From NCBI RefSeq assembly GCF_001969365.1, contig NZ_CP019312.1:1922001-1986000 (forward strand): DNA of 64,000 nucleotides, read 5' to 3'. The notes beneath the pieces were generated by a model. That model ran no database searches. It was given only the letters and a program-made list of their open reading frames with translations, and had not been told where the DNA came from. The stretch is from Tateyamaria omphalii (lineage in GTDB: Bacteria; Pseudomonadota; Alphaproteobacteria; Rhodobacterales; Rhodobacteraceae). The position numbers and the translations under genes are program-made. Shown piece after piece: positions 8,400 through 17,317 of the stretch; positions within the stretch are counted from its first letter, which is position 1; every line of letters begins with the position of its first letter.

Positions 8400-8414
8400 G
8401 AACAAACCCTGAAC
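8400..8414 (-). promoter_or_regulatory. LexA SOS box, GTTC-N7-GTTC
   Basis: The minus strand reads GTTC AGGGTTT GTTC, an exact match to the alphaproteobacterial LexA operator. It lies 15 bases upstream of the mmcB start. It also lies 82 bases upstream of the divergent gene at 8496, so it could control both. Confidence 0.8.
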
Positions 8415-8495
8415 AAAGGCAAGCCACGCCTGCGCCCCTTGGCCTTGGCGCGCTCTGCCCCTACCTTTGGCCGACAGCGGTGAGGAGCCGACACA

Positions 8496-9773
8496 ATGAC
8501 CGATGACACAAGGCTAAGCCAATCACAGGCCCGCGGCGTCCGCTACGCGCGCGAGCTTGAGGGGCACCTCAATTGGCTCGAAACCTTCTCCGGCACAGCC
8601 CTCGGCGTGCTGGCCACGGCCTCGGGCATCTACACCTATCTCGGCGTCTCCTCCCTGCTGGATGAAAACGGCGCCATGTCAGTCTTTGCCGCCATCGCCT
8701 ATTCGGTCGCGGTCTCCGTCGGCATCTTCGTCTTCTGGTCCTACATGATGCGGCTCTTTCCTGCCGTCCGGTCGGCGCAGGCGCGCATCGGGCTGATCGT
8801 GGCGATGGGCGCGGGCTCGCTCGCCATCGTGGCGATGTCCTCCTGGCTCAACGCCGCCGCCCTTGCAGGCTCGGCGGCCGTCGAACAGCACCTCGCAAAA
8901 ACGGTGCAGGACTACCAGACCAGCTTGGAACGCGCACACGAGGTCGCCCTCAACGGCCAATCCCTCGAACGCGACGTCGCCCGCGTGCGCCAGTCGTTCG
9001 AGGATCTGTCGGAACAGGAAGCCGCAGGCGCGCTGTCGGGCCTCGCCGGTCGCGGCGCCGTCTTCCGGGTCTTGCGCCAGAAAGCCGCCGAACTGTCGGG
9101 GCTGGAAGCGCAAATCAGCGCCCAAACCCCTCTGGTCGAAAGCGCCTTTGCCGAAGGCAACGCGATCCTGTCGCGCATGCGCGCCCTCACGGTTGAGCCC
9201 GGCCCGGTTGAGGCGCGCAGCGTCGAGTTTTCCGAACAGGCCGTCCGCCTCGCGGGCCTCATCACCCAATTGCGCCAGCTCTCCGTCGCCCCCCTCGTTG
9301 AACGCGCGGCCCAAGATCTGGCCGCCTCCGTCGTGTTGCCAGAACTCGACAGCAGCACCGAACAGGGGCGCACCGACCAGGCCGCCACCATCACCTCCGT
9401 GCTCGAAGTGCTGGCCCAGCGTGCCGCCACCCTCGAACGGGCCGCGCAAAACGTGCAGGCACAGGGCCAGGCCACGGACGTGACCTACACCCCCATCTCA
9501 TCGGCGGATGCGGTGATCCTCTACGCCCGGAACTTCGTCCCCTCCTGGGCGGGCGCCATTGCCATCGACCTTTTGCCTGCCGTGCTCGTCTTCATCCTCG
9601 CCATTACCCAAAACGCCATCCGCGGCGGGCGCGAGGGCGCGGCGGTCGAGGACACGCTGACGCTCGCTGAACTCCGCGCCGCCATGGCCGCCCTGCGCGA
9701 CGTCGAAACCACCATGACAGCGCCCGCCGATCAGGTGGACCCTCCGCAAACCCCCAAGCGCGTCGCCGAATGA
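8496..9773 (+). CDS. Polytopic membrane protein with long coiled-coil region
   Basis: This 425-residue protein belongs to no family I can name. Three transmembrane helices occupy about residues 33-52, 63-85 and 97-118. A long, soluble, Ala/Glu/Gln-rich region (about 120-340) is predicted to be coiled coil, and a fourth helix (about 351-373, AGAIAIDLLPAVLVFILAI) is followed by a short cytoplasmic tail. GAGG precedes the ATG. The last codon overlaps the next gene in ATGA, so the pair is an operon. The topology, a large helical domain between membrane hairpins, suggests a scaffold or sensor for the ClpP-fold partner. The SOS box at 8400-8414 lies in its promoter region. Confidence 0.55.
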   Translation: MTDDTRLSQSQARGVRYARELEGHLNWLETFSGTALGVLATASGIYTYLGVSSLLDENGAMSVFAAIAYSVAVSVGIFVFWSYMMRLFPAVRSAQARIGLIVAMGAGSLAIVAMSSWLNAAALAGSAAVEQHLAKTVQDYQTSLERAHEVALNGQSLERDVARVRQSFEDLSEQEAAGALSGLAGRGAVFRVLRQKAAELSGLEAQISAQTPLVESAFAEGNAILSRMRALTVEPGPVEARSVEFSEQAVRLAGLITQLRQLSVAPLVERAAQDLAASVVLPELDSSTEQGRTDQAATITSVLEVLAQRAATLERAAQNVQAQGQATDVTYTPISSADAVILYARNFVPSWAGAIAIDLLPAVLVFILAITQNAIRGGREGAAVEDTLTLAELRAAMAALRDVETTMTAPADQVDPPQTPKRVAE

Positions 9774-10525
9774 CGGAAACGACCGCAAAACACCGCAACC
9801 CCATCGCCCGCGTGCTCATGGGCGTCCTGGTCTTCCAGCTGGGCATCGGCGCGCTCCTGGTGCTTGGCGACATGCAGGGGCTGCGGCTGCCCAGCTTCGG
9901 TCCGGACGCCCCACGCCTCACGGAACCCGTGCGCCCCGGCGACCAGCGGCGCACCTTCCGCCCCGACCGCGACCGCCCCGTCACGCAACCCGCCCGCAAT
10001 CCCGGCGAACTGCCGAACCGGCTGGTGCTGACGCAAACCGACGGCACCACCTACCGGCTCGAAGGGGGGATCAGCGCAGGCGACGCCGACCGGATCACGG
10101 ACATGATCACCCAGGCCGATCCCCGGCCCGAAACGCTCATCCTGCAAAGCCCCGGCGGCTCGGTCGCCGATGCGCTGGCCCTGGGTCGCACCATCCGGTC
10201 CGAAGGGATCGCCACCCAAATGCTGCGCGGCGAGTTCTGCTACTCCGCCTGCCCCTACCTGCTGGCCGCAGGCACAACCCGCGACATCGACGCGGATGCC
10301 TCCGTCGGCGTGCACCAGCACTATTTCGGCGAAAACACATTCCTGCCCGCCGCCTTCGCGGTCGAAGACATCCAGCGCGGCCAGGCCGAGGTGATGACCT
10401 ATCTGAACGAGATGGGCATCGACCCGCTGGTGATGCAGCACGCCCTCAGCACCCCGCCAGACCAGATCTATGTCCTGCTGCCAGAAGAGTTGGAGCGCTA
10501 CAGATTTACAGCGCCAGACAATTAA
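9770..10525 (+). CDS. Membrane-anchored periplasmic ClpP-fold protein (COG3904-like)
   Basis: This 251-residue protein has an N-terminal signal anchor (about 15-35), a Pro/Arg-rich linker (to about 80) and a ClpP/crotonase-fold domain. ETLILQSPGGSVADALALG matches the ClpP oxyanion strand. GEFCYSACPYLLAAG places a Ser at the ClpP nucleophile position (five residues before LLAAG), and VGVHQHYF places a His where ClpP has its catalytic His in IHQP. A periplasmic serine protease or peptidase is therefore plausible. It overlaps the coiled-coil membrane gene by 4 bp, so the two probably act together. Confidence 0.65.
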   Translation: MTETTAKHRNPIARVLMGVLVFQLGIGALLVLGDMQGLRLPSFGPDAPRLTEPVRPGDQRRTFRPDRDRPVTQPARNPGELPNRLVLTQTDGTTYRLEGGISAGDADRITDMITQADPRPETLILQSPGGSVADALALGRTIRSEGIATQMLRGEFCYSACPYLLAAGTTRDIDADASVGVHQHYFGENTFLPAAFAVEDIQRGQAEVMTYLNEMGIDPLVMQHALSTPPDQIYVLLPEELERYRFTAPDN

Positions 10526-11074
10526 AGTTCCGGCAAACCAGCCAGTAGATTTGAAAACAGCGTGACATATTTCCAAGCCACAGACGTCGGACCGCAAGGT
10601 GTTACAGTCTGGGACAGCGCCTGCTCGCACACACATTCTGCCAGGATTTTTCCCAAGAACCCTCAGAAGTTTCTGGCTCAAGAAATCCTACCCCACTGCC
10701 CGCAGGACGGCTTCGCCGCTGGGAGGAAATGGCCAAGGCACCACAAGCGCCGCACGATCAACCTTGCCGCGCCACCCCCGCACCCCTATGTACCGCTACG
10801 ACGGGTTCTGCCCTTCTCGTGATAGGTTGCATTCCGGTGGCCTTAAGCAATTCCGAGGGAGTTGGCTCTGTCCGGGCCCTGGTCCGGTTACCTGACGCCC
10901 ACCTGTATATACAGGTCCTCGGGAATGAGAGAACCAAACGGTTGTGGTGGTCCCGTCACTTTCACCCAACATCTTGCGTTTGCAATTGCGCACAGGTCCG
11001 GTTCGCGGATGCCAATTGTGCGTGCATCTGCCGCGCCTATCTGAGTGCCAACGCAAGGATGAAAGGAGACACCG
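10526..11074. other. 549-base intergenic region
   Basis: No open frame here has convincing codon use or a recognisable product. The only structured element found is a 16-base perfect palindrome at 10901-10916. The last 20 bases hold the pirin ribosome-binding site (AAAGGAG). Confidence 0.5.
10901..10916. promoter_or_regulatory. Perfect 16-bp palindrome ACCTGTATATACAGGT
   Basis: The sequence is identical to its reverse complement over 16 bases and lies about 160 bases upstream of the pirin start, in the longest gene-free region of this part of the window. It has no T-tract and so is not a typical terminator. It is most likely an operator for an unidentified dimeric regulator. Confidence 0.4.
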
Positions 11075-11986
11075 ATGTCCCTCAGACCCACCATCGAGAC
11101 GCGCAGGGCGCAACCCACCATGGAAGGCGCAGGCGTCCACCTGCACCGCGCTTTCGGCTTTCAGGACCCCTCCGAACTTGACCCGTTCCTTCTCTTTGAC
11201 GACTTCCGCAATGACGTGCCGGAACATTTCGAAAAAGGCTTCCCCTGGCACCCACATAGGGGAATAGAAACAATCACTTACGTGCTTGAAGGCACGGTCG
11301 AGCACAGCGACAGCTTGGGCAATTCCGGCACGCTGGGCGCGGGCTCCGTCCAGTGGATGACCGCAGGCTCCGGCATCCTCCATCAGGAAATGCCGCACGG
11401 CAACGCGAAGGGCCAGATGCACGGCTTTCAGCTGTGGGGCAACCTGCCCTCCGACCAGAAGATGACGACACCGCGGTATCAGGACATCACGGGCGCGGAC
11501 ATTCCCGAAGTCACCGACGATGACGGGACGCGCGTGCGCGTGATCACAGGCGAATTCTGGGGGCAGACAGGGCCGGTTGACGGCATCGCCGCCGATCCGC
11601 AATACCTCGACATCTCGGTGCCGTCGGGAATGAAAAAGACCTTCAAAATTGACACTTATCGTCGTGCCTTCGCGTATGTGTTCCAAGGCGCGGGCGCTTT
11701 TGCGGACGCATCCAACCCCTCGGGCGTGCTGCTGGAAAAAGAGGTCGCGGGACAGGAACTGAACATCCGCGACCTGTCAGGCGACCGCACCCTGATCCGC
11801 TTTGGCACCGGGGATGAAGTGACAGTCCAGGCCGGTCCCGACGGCATCCGCTTCTTGCTGATCTCGGGCGCGCCCATCAACGAACCGGTCGCCTGGCACG
11901 GACCCATCGTGATGAACACGCAAGAAGAGCTGATGCAGGCCATGCGCGATCTGCGCAACGGCACCTTCATCCAGCCCGCACACTGA
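11075..11986 (+). CDS. Pirin family protein
   Basis: The 303-residue bicupin protein shows the pirin metal site in its N-terminal cupin: HPHRGIETITYVLEG, a later HSDS and HQEMP. The C-terminal cupin begins near YLDISVPSGMKKTFKI. Pirins bind Fe or another metal; some act as quercetin dioxygenases and others as redox-linked regulators, and the sequence does not decide between them. A strong AAAGGAG supports the start at 11075. The gene stands alone, after a long regulatory region, and ends at a repeat hairpin shared with the convergent TetR gene. Confidence 0.85.
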   Translation: MSLRPTIETRRAQPTMEGAGVHLHRAFGFQDPSELDPFLLFDDFRNDVPEHFEKGFPWHPHRGIETITYVLEGTVEHSDSLGNSGTLGAGSVQWMTAGSGILHQEMPHGNAKGQMHGFQLWGNLPSDQKMTTPRYQDITGADIPEVTDDDGTRVRVITGEFWGQTGPVDGIAADPQYLDISVPSGMKKTFKIDTYRRAFAYVFQGAGAFADASNPSGVLLEKEVAGQELNIRDLSGDRTLIRFGTGDEVTVQAGPDGIRFLLISGAPINEPVAWHGPIVMNTQEELMQAMRDLRNGTFIQPAH

Positions 11987-11988
11987 AC

Positions 11989-12042
11989 GGGACGGCGGGC
12001 GGGGCGCATTTGGCACAGCCAAACAGCGTCCGGCCCGCCGTC
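11989..12042. repeat. Intergenic hairpin repeat, family 1, copy a
   Basis: GACGGCGGGC (11991-12000) pairs with GCCCGCCGTC (12033-12042), and an inner stem TTTGGC/GCCAAA closes on loop ACA (12015-12017). The repeat fills the gap between convergent pirin and tetR. It matches the copies at 29601, 52086 and 54630, and probably acts as a bidirectional terminator. Confidence 0.7.
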
Positions 12043-12625
12043 ACGCCAGCACGGATTTCCGCACCATATCCCAATATTGATCCTGTACGTCCCCCAGGCT
12101 CAAACGGCCACCGGCCCGGAACCAGGTGGTCACCCCGGTCAGCATCGCAATGACCGCCAGCGTCGCGATCTTCGGATCAGGCACATCGAACGCGCCCACC
12201 TCTGCGCCATCGCGCAAAATACGTTCCAAAACAGCCTCATAACGGCCGCGCAGGTCCTCGATCTCGGCAAAATTAGCGGGGTCCAGATTACGCAATTCCA
12301 TATAGGCAATGAACACTGCGTCAGGCCGCGCATGGTGAAAGCCGATGTGAAAGCGGACAAAGGCTTCAAGCTGCACCAGCGGTGCGTCAGAGGGATCCAC
12401 CGGCACTGCCGCCAGCAACTCAACCATGTGGTCGCGCATCAACTCGACCAGCAGGCTCTGCTTGTCCGGAATGTAGTTATACAGCGCCCCAGCCTGCACG
12501 CCGACCTCACCCGCGATCTGGCGCATCGACACCGCGGCGTACCCCTGCCGCGCAAACAGCCGCAGCGCCGCGTCGCGGATACGCGGGCCAGTGATGTCGG
12601 AATGCGAACCAGTTGTGCGCGCCAT
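12041..12625 (-). CDS. TetR/AcrR family transcriptional regulator
   Basis: The 194-residue protein has a TetR N-terminal helix-turn-helix (RIRDAALRLFARQGYAAVSM to AGALYNYIPDKQSLL). The C-terminal ligand domain is about 130 residues and does not identify the effector. A 14-bp palindrome, TGAACGGCCGTTCA, lies 15 bases upstream of its start and is a likely autoregulatory operator. The last codons lie inside the hairpin repeat shared with pirin. Target genes beyond itself are unknown; the divergent lipoprotein gene at 12731 is a candidate. Confidence 0.85.
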   Translation of the reverse strand: MARTTGSHSDITGPRIRDAALRLFARQGYAAVSMRQIAGEVGVQAGALYNYIPDKQSLLVELMRDHMVELLAAVPVDPSDAPLVQLEAFVRFHIGFHHARPDAVFIAYMELRNLDPANFAEIEDLRGRYEAVLERILRDGAEVGAFDVPDPKIATLAVIAMLTGVTTWFRAGGRLSLGDVQDQYWDMVRKSVLA

Positions 12626-12639
12626 GGGCAGGATTTAAC

Positions 12640-12653
12640 TGAACGGCCGTTCA
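12640..12653. promoter_or_regulatory. TetR-type operator palindrome TGAACGGCCGTTCA
   Basis: A 14-base perfect palindrome sits between the divergent tetR and the lipoprotein gene, 15 bases from the tetR start. It has the half-site TGAACG common for TetR regulators of this group. Confidence 0.6.
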
Positions 12654-12730
12654 AACCCAAGCGATGCTTGCGCCATTCGGGGCCATGGTGCATCACAAGG
12701 GCAACACATGATTGACGGAACGCTTCGACA

Positions 12731-13015
12731 ATGCGCGCACATGCCGCTTTTTTCTGCCTGACGCTTGCGGCCTGCACTCAGTTCCCGGACCTGGACGACG
12801 CGGTGTCGCCTGATGTCGCCGCCTCCGACTTCCCCGCCCTCGTCCCGCTCGAGCCGCTGCTTGCGGGCGCGCAGCCGATTGTCGGCGACCCGGTTGCAAC
12901 CACCGAAGACCTCGAAGCACGCATCGCCGCCCTCAGGGCGCGCGCAAGCGCGTTGCAGCGGCGGCCTGTCGTCGATCCGGCCACCCGTGCCCGGATGCAG
13001 GACCGCCTCGGCTAA
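12731..13015 (+). CDS. Small lipoprotein
   Basis: This 94-residue protein begins with a lipoprotein signal peptide ending in the lipobox LAAC (Cys15). The mature part is short, rich in Asp and Pro, and ends in a helix (LEARIAALRARASALQRR). No family is recognised. It lies 69 bases upstream of hom in the same direction and is divergent from tetR. Codon use is typical of the region, so it is probably a real gene. Confidence 0.6.
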   Translation: MRAHAAFFCLTLAACTQFPDLDDAVSPDVAASDFPALVPLEPLLAGAQPIVGDPVATTEDLEARIAALRARASALQRRPVVDPATRARMQDRLG

Positions 13016-13084
13016 CGGCAATTGCACCCTGCCCCTGAACCCGCTACATCGCCCGCGACGCCCCATCGCTCAAAGGATCCCGAC

Positions 13085-14371
13085 ATGAACGCACCGCTTC
13101 GGCTTGGCATCGCAGGGTTGGGCACCGTGGGGATCGGCGTGGTCAAGATCGTGCGCCAGCACGCCGCCCTGCTGGAGGCGCGCACCGGCCGCAAGATCGA
13201 GATCAGCGCCGTCAGCGCGCGGTCTCGCGACAAGGACCGCGGCGTGCCCCTGAATGGCTACGTATGGGAAGACGACCCCGTGGCCGTCGCCACCCGCGAC
13301 GACGTGGACATCTATGTCGAGCTGATCGGCGGCACCGATGGCCCGGCCAAAGCCTCGGTCGAGGCGGCGATAGCAGCGGGCAAGGACGTGGTCACCGCCA
13401 ACAAGGCGATGCTGGCCATCCACGGCCAGGCGCTGGCCGAAGCCGCCGAAGCCAAGGGCGTCAGCCTGCGCTACGAGGCGGCGGTGGCCGGGGGCATCCC
13501 CGTCATCAAATCCCTGACCGAAGGCCTCGCCGGGAACGAGATCACGCGCATCGTCGGCGTCATGAACGGGTCCTGCAACTACATCCTGACACGGATGGAA
13601 AGCGCCGGGCTGAGCTACGCAGAGGTCTTTGCCGAAGCCGACGGGCTGGGCTATCTGGAGGCCGACCCGCAACTCGATGTGGGCGGCATCGACGCAGCCC
13701 ACAAGCTGGCGATCCTGTCCTCCATCGCGTTCGGAACGCGCGTCGACTTTGACGGGATCGAGCTTGAGGGCATCGAGCGGGTCAGCATCGACGACATCCA
13801 CCACGCGGCCGACATGGGCTACAAGATCAAGCTGCTGGGCGTCGCCCAGAAGACCGGGCGCGGGCTGGAACAGCGCATGATGCCCTGCCTTGTGCCAGAC
13901 ACCTCGCCCTTCGGCCAGCTTCAGGGCGGCACCAATATGGTGGCCGTCGAAGGGCACGCGGTGGAACAGGTGGTGCTGCGCGGCCCCGGCGCGGGCGAAG
14001 GGCCCACCGCCTCTGCCGTGATGGGCGACGTGTGCGACATCGCCCGTGGCCTGCGTCTGCCGGTCTTTGGCCAACCTGCCGACACACTGACAGACGCGCC
14101 GCGCGCCGCATCCATCCTGCCGGCACCGTACTACCTGCGCATGGCGCTGGTCGACAAACCCGGCGCGCTGGCCAAGATCGCGACCGTGCTGGGCGATGCG
14201 GGCGTCAGCATCGACCGGATGCGCCAATACGGGCACAGCGACACCACTGCGCCCGTTCTGATTGTCACCCACACCTGCACACGATCTGCCGTGAACGAAG
14301 CGCTGGAGGCCATGCAAGACACCGGCGTGCTTGCCTCCGATCCTGTCGTGCTTCGGATCGAAGCCGTCTGA
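13085..14371 (+). CDS. hom: Homoserine dehydrogenase
   Basis: The 428-residue enzyme reduces aspartate semialdehyde to homoserine for threonine and methionine synthesis. It has the N-terminal NAD(P)-binding motif GIAGLGTVGIGVV, the catalytic region VMNGSCNYILTRM, followed by DPQLDVGGIDAAHKLAIL, and a C-terminal ACT domain (YYLRMALVDKPGALAKIATV). The length is that of the monofunctional ACT-containing form. The start at 13085 has AAAGGA eight bases upstream. It is followed after 30 bases by glpX, so the two are probably cotranscribed. Confidence 0.95.
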   Translation: MNAPLRLGIAGLGTVGIGVVKIVRQHAALLEARTGRKIEISAVSARSRDKDRGVPLNGYVWEDDPVAVATRDDVDIYVELIGGTDGPAKASVEAAIAAGKDVVTANKAMLAIHGQALAEAAEAKGVSLRYEAAVAGGIPVIKSLTEGLAGNEITRIVGVMNGSCNYILTRMESAGLSYAEVFAEADGLGYLEADPQLDVGGIDAAHKLAILSSIAFGTRVDFDGIELEGIERVSIDDIHHAADMGYKIKLLGVAQKTGRGLEQRMMPCLVPDTSPFGQLQGGTNMVAVEGHAVEQVVLRGPGAGEGPTASAVMGDVCDIARGLRLPVFGQPADTLTDAPRAASILPAPYYLRMALVDKPGALAKIATVLGDAGVSIDRMRQYGHSDTTAPVLIVTHTCTRSAVNEALEAMQDTGVLASDPVVLRIEAV

Positions 14372-14401
14372 TTTTCATACTTCGCCAAAGGACTTTTCAT
14401 C

Positions 14402-15370
14402 ATGACCGATACCGCACAATTCCAGGACCGCATGCTGTCGCTGGGCCTCGCCCGCGTCTCCGAAGCGGCGGCCCTCGCCTCTGCCCGCCTTGTGGGGCAC
14501 GGCGATGAGAAGGCGGCGGACCAAGCCGCCGTGAACGCCATGCGCCAACAGCTGAACATGCTGGACATCGCTGGCGTCGTCGTGATCGGTGAGGGCGAGC
14601 GGGACGAGGCGCCCATGCTCTATATCGGCGAAGAGGTCGGGACCGGATCGGGCCCCGGCGTGGACATCGCGCTGGACCCGCTCGAAGGGACCACGCTCAC
14701 AGCCAAGGACATGCCCAACGCCCTGACCGTGATCGCCATGGGCCCGCGCGGCAGCATGCTGCACGCGCCCGACGTCTACATGGACAAGCTGGCCATCGGC
14801 CCGGGCTATGCGCCCGACACCGTCACGCTGGACATGTCGCCCGCCGAACGGGTCGAGGCACTGGCCAAGGCCAAGGGCTGCGACGCCGCTGACATCACCG
14901 TCTGCATCCTGGAACGGCCCCGGCACGAGGCGGTGATCAAGGCCGTGCGCGACACCGGCGCCTCCATCCGCCTGATCACCGATGGTGACGTGGCGGGCGT
15001 GATGCACTGCGCCGACCCGACCACCGGCATCGACATGTACATGGGCGAAGGCGGCGCACCCGAGGGCGTGCTGGCGGCTGCGGCACTCAAATGCATGGGT
15101 GGTCAGATCTATGGCCGACTGCTGTTCCGCAATGACGACGAAAAGAGCCGCGCGGCCAAGGCCGGGATCACTGACCTTGACCGCATCTATACACGCGACG
15201 AAATGGTGACGCAGGACGTGATCTTTGCCGCCACCGGCGTGACCAGCGGCTCGCTTCTGCACGCCGTGCAACGCGAGCCCGGCTGGCTGACCTGCGAAAC
15301 ACTGCTCATGCGGTCCAAGACCGGCTCGGTCCGCCGCATCAACTACCGCACGCCGACCCACACGGTCTGA
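14402..15370 (+). CDS. glpX: Class II fructose-1,6-bisphosphatase
   Basis: The 322-residue GlpX-type enzyme dephosphorylates fructose 1,6-bisphosphate in gluconeogenesis. Typical motifs are VVIGEGERDEAPMLYIGEE, which supplies metal ligands, then DPLEGTTLTA and ITDGDVAGVMH. The length is normal for the family. It lies between hom and recJ in the same direction, an order I recall as common in Rhodobacterales. A hairpin directly after the stop (15377-15395) may terminate transcription before recJ. Confidence 0.95.
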   Translation: MTDTAQFQDRMLSLGLARVSEAAALASARLVGHGDEKAADQAAVNAMRQQLNMLDIAGVVVIGEGERDEAPMLYIGEEVGTGSGPGVDIALDPLEGTTLTAKDMPNALTVIAMGPRGSMLHAPDVYMDKLAIGPGYAPDTVTLDMSPAERVEALAKAKGCDAADITVCILERPRHEAVIKAVRDTGASIRLITDGDVAGVMHCADPTTGIDMYMGEGGAPEGVLAAAALKCMGGQIYGRLLFRNDDEKSRAAKAGITDLDRIYTRDEMVTQDVIFAATGVTSGSLLHAVQREPGWLTCETLLMRSKTGSVRRINYRTPTHTV

Positions 15371-15376
15371 GCGCGG

Positions 15377-15395
15377 GGCGGGCGACACGCCCGCC
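15377..15395 (+). terminator. Hairpin after glpX
   Basis: GGCGGGCG pairs perfectly with CGCCCGCC around loop ACA, starting seven bases after the glpX stop. The following TTACG is only weakly T-rich, so termination may be partial. Confidence 0.45.
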
Positions 15396-15471
15396 TTACG
15401 ATTGCCCTTGCGCGTGCCGGGGACAGGCCTGCACCATACCGGCGCGGCGCAAGGGGGGAGAGAGTGGCGCA

Positions 15472-17214
15472 ATGGCATTCCTGGGGGTCGAACAGTCCTT
15501 GACCGGTCGCGCCTGGATCGGCCCCGACCTGCCCGTGGAACGGGCAGCGGAGACCCTTGCACAGCACACCCAACTGCCTCGCCCGATCTGCCAGATCCTG
15601 GCCCGGATGGGCGTGCCGCCGGAGGGCGCCGATGCCTATCTGACGCCGACCTTGCGCGACCTCATGCCGGACCCGCGGTCCATGCGCGATATGGAACGCG
15701 CAGCCGAGCGCATCCTGACCGCCGTCCGCCATCGGCAGCGCGTGGCTGTCTTTGCCGATTACGACGTGGACGGGGGCAGTTCGGCAGCCCTGCTCATGAC
15801 CTGGTTTCGGGAACTGGGCGCCGCGGCGCCCACGCTCTACGTGCCAGACCGCATCGATGAGGGGTATGGGCCCAATGATGCCGCCATGGCGCACCTGGCC
15901 GCCGCACACGACCTGATCGTCTGCGTCGATTGCGGGACCCTGTCCCATGGCCCGATCGCGGCAGCACAGGGCGCAGACGTGATCGTGCTGGACCACCACC
16001 TGGGCGGCGAGACGCTGCCAGACGCCTTTGCCATCGTGAACCCCAACCGACAGGACGAAGACGGCGCGCTCGCGCACCTGTGCGCCGCAGCGGTCGTGTT
16101 TCTGGCCCTGGTCGAGGCGGGCCGCCAGCTGCGCGCAGCGGGGCAAAACGGACCGGACCTGATGGCGATGCTCGACCTGGTCGGCCTTGCCACCGTGGCT
16201 GATGTCGCACCGCTGGTCGGCGTGAACCGCGCCTTTGTCCGGCAAGGGCTCAAGGTCATGGCGCGGAGGGACCGGACCGGGCTGGTTGCGCTCGCGGATA
16301 TTGCCGGGCTCGACACGGCGCCCACGCCTTACCACCTGGGCTACCTGTTGGGGCCACGGATCAACGCAGGCGGTCGGATCGGCCAGGCCGACCTGGGCGC
16401 GCGGCTTCTGGGCACGACCGACCCGCACGAGGCCGCAGCATTGGCCGAACGGCTGAACACATTGAACGCCGAACGGCGCGATATCGAGGCCAAGGTCCGC
16501 GCAGAAGCCCTTGCGCAATGCGAGGCGCGCGGTACAGATGGCGCCTTGGCTTGGGCAGCAGGACCCGGCTGGCACCCCGGCGTCGTGGGCATCGTCGCCG
16601 CACGCGTGAAGGAGGCGACCAACAGACCGGCCATCGTCATCGGTGTCGAGGACGGGATCGGCAAGGGATCGGGCAGATCCGTCTCTGGCATCGACTTGGG
16701 CGCACCCATCCAGAGGCTGGCCGCCGAGGGGCTACTGATCAAGGGCGGCGGACACAAGATGGCCGCGGGCCTGACCGTGGAGGAGGGCAAGATCAACACC
16801 GCCATGTCCCGCCTGTCGGAACTGCTTGCAAAACAGGGGGCAGACGCACTTGGCCCCGCCGATTTGAGGCTGGACGGTGCATTGATGCCCGGCGCGGCAA
16901 CGGTTGAGTTGCTGGACCAGATTGAAGCCGCAGGCCCCTTTGGCTCTGGCGCCCCGGCACCGCGTTACGCCTTTCCAGCCATGCGGATATTGAACGCACG
17001 GCGTGTCGGTGAAACACACCTCAAGGTGACCTTTGGTGAGGCGGGTGGAGCAAGGCTGGACGCCATCGCATTTGGCGCATTCGACACGGCGCTTGGCCCG
17101 GAATTGATGGATCACGGCGGCGCGTCTTTTCACCTGGCAGGGCGCGTCGAAATCAACACCTTCCGCGGGCGCCAGTCGGTCCAGCTTCGGCTTGAAGATG
17201 CAGCGCGCGCCTGA
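15472..17214 (+). CDS. recJ: Single-stranded-DNA-specific 5'-3' exonuclease RecJ
   Basis: The 580-residue protein shows the DHH phosphoesterase core: VFADYDVDGGSSAALLM (motif I), VCVDCG (motif II), VLDHHLGG (motif III) and a DLVGLATVADV motif IV. The DHHA1 domain has the GGGHKMAAGLTV motif near residue 425, followed by the OB-fold C-terminal part. RecJ acts in recombinational repair and mismatch repair. The start at 15472 was taken from the first Met with coding character; GGGGAGAGAG precedes it. It is followed by tRNA-Glu about 100 bases later. Confidence 0.92.
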   Translation: MAFLGVEQSLTGRAWIGPDLPVERAAETLAQHTQLPRPICQILARMGVPPEGADAYLTPTLRDLMPDPRSMRDMERAAERILTAVRHRQRVAVFADYDVDGGSSAALLMTWFRELGAAAPTLYVPDRIDEGYGPNDAAMAHLAAAHDLIVCVDCGTLSHGPIAAAQGADVIVLDHHLGGETLPDAFAIVNPNRQDEDGALAHLCAAAVVFLALVEAGRQLRAAGQNGPDLMAMLDLVGLATVADVAPLVGVNRAFVRQGLKVMARRDRTGLVALADIAGLDTAPTPYHLGYLLGPRINAGGRIGQADLGARLLGTTDPHEAAALAERLNTLNAERRDIEAKVRAEALAQCEARGTDGALAWAAGPGWHPGVVGIVAARVKEATNRPAIVIGVEDGIGKGSGRSVSGIDLGAPIQRLAAEGLLIKGGGHKMAAGLTVEEGKINTAMSRLSELLAKQGADALGPADLRLDGALMPGAATVELLDQIEAAGPFGSGAPAPRYAFPAMRILNARRVGETHLKVTFGEAGGARLDAIAFGAFDTALGPELMDHGGASFHLAGRVEINTFRGRQSVQLRLEDAARA

Positions 17215-17317
17215 CCTTCGCGCCATGTCGGTTTTCCGCAGATTTATCCCGGCTTCAGCCTTTTTTCCGCTTGCGCCCTTCCGCCGAATTGCCTATCTGA
17301 GCGCTCACACCAGCGAT

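Noticed and set aside
10901..10916. E. coli-type LexA box or lux box
   Set aside because: The outer half-sites fit partly, but the spacing is four bases instead of eight. Alphaproteobacterial LexA uses GTTC-N7-GTTC, which the window shows elsewhere.
13070..14317. 415-codon frame on the minus strand over hom
   Set aside because: It is antisense to homoserine dehydrogenase, whose motifs and start signal are clear.
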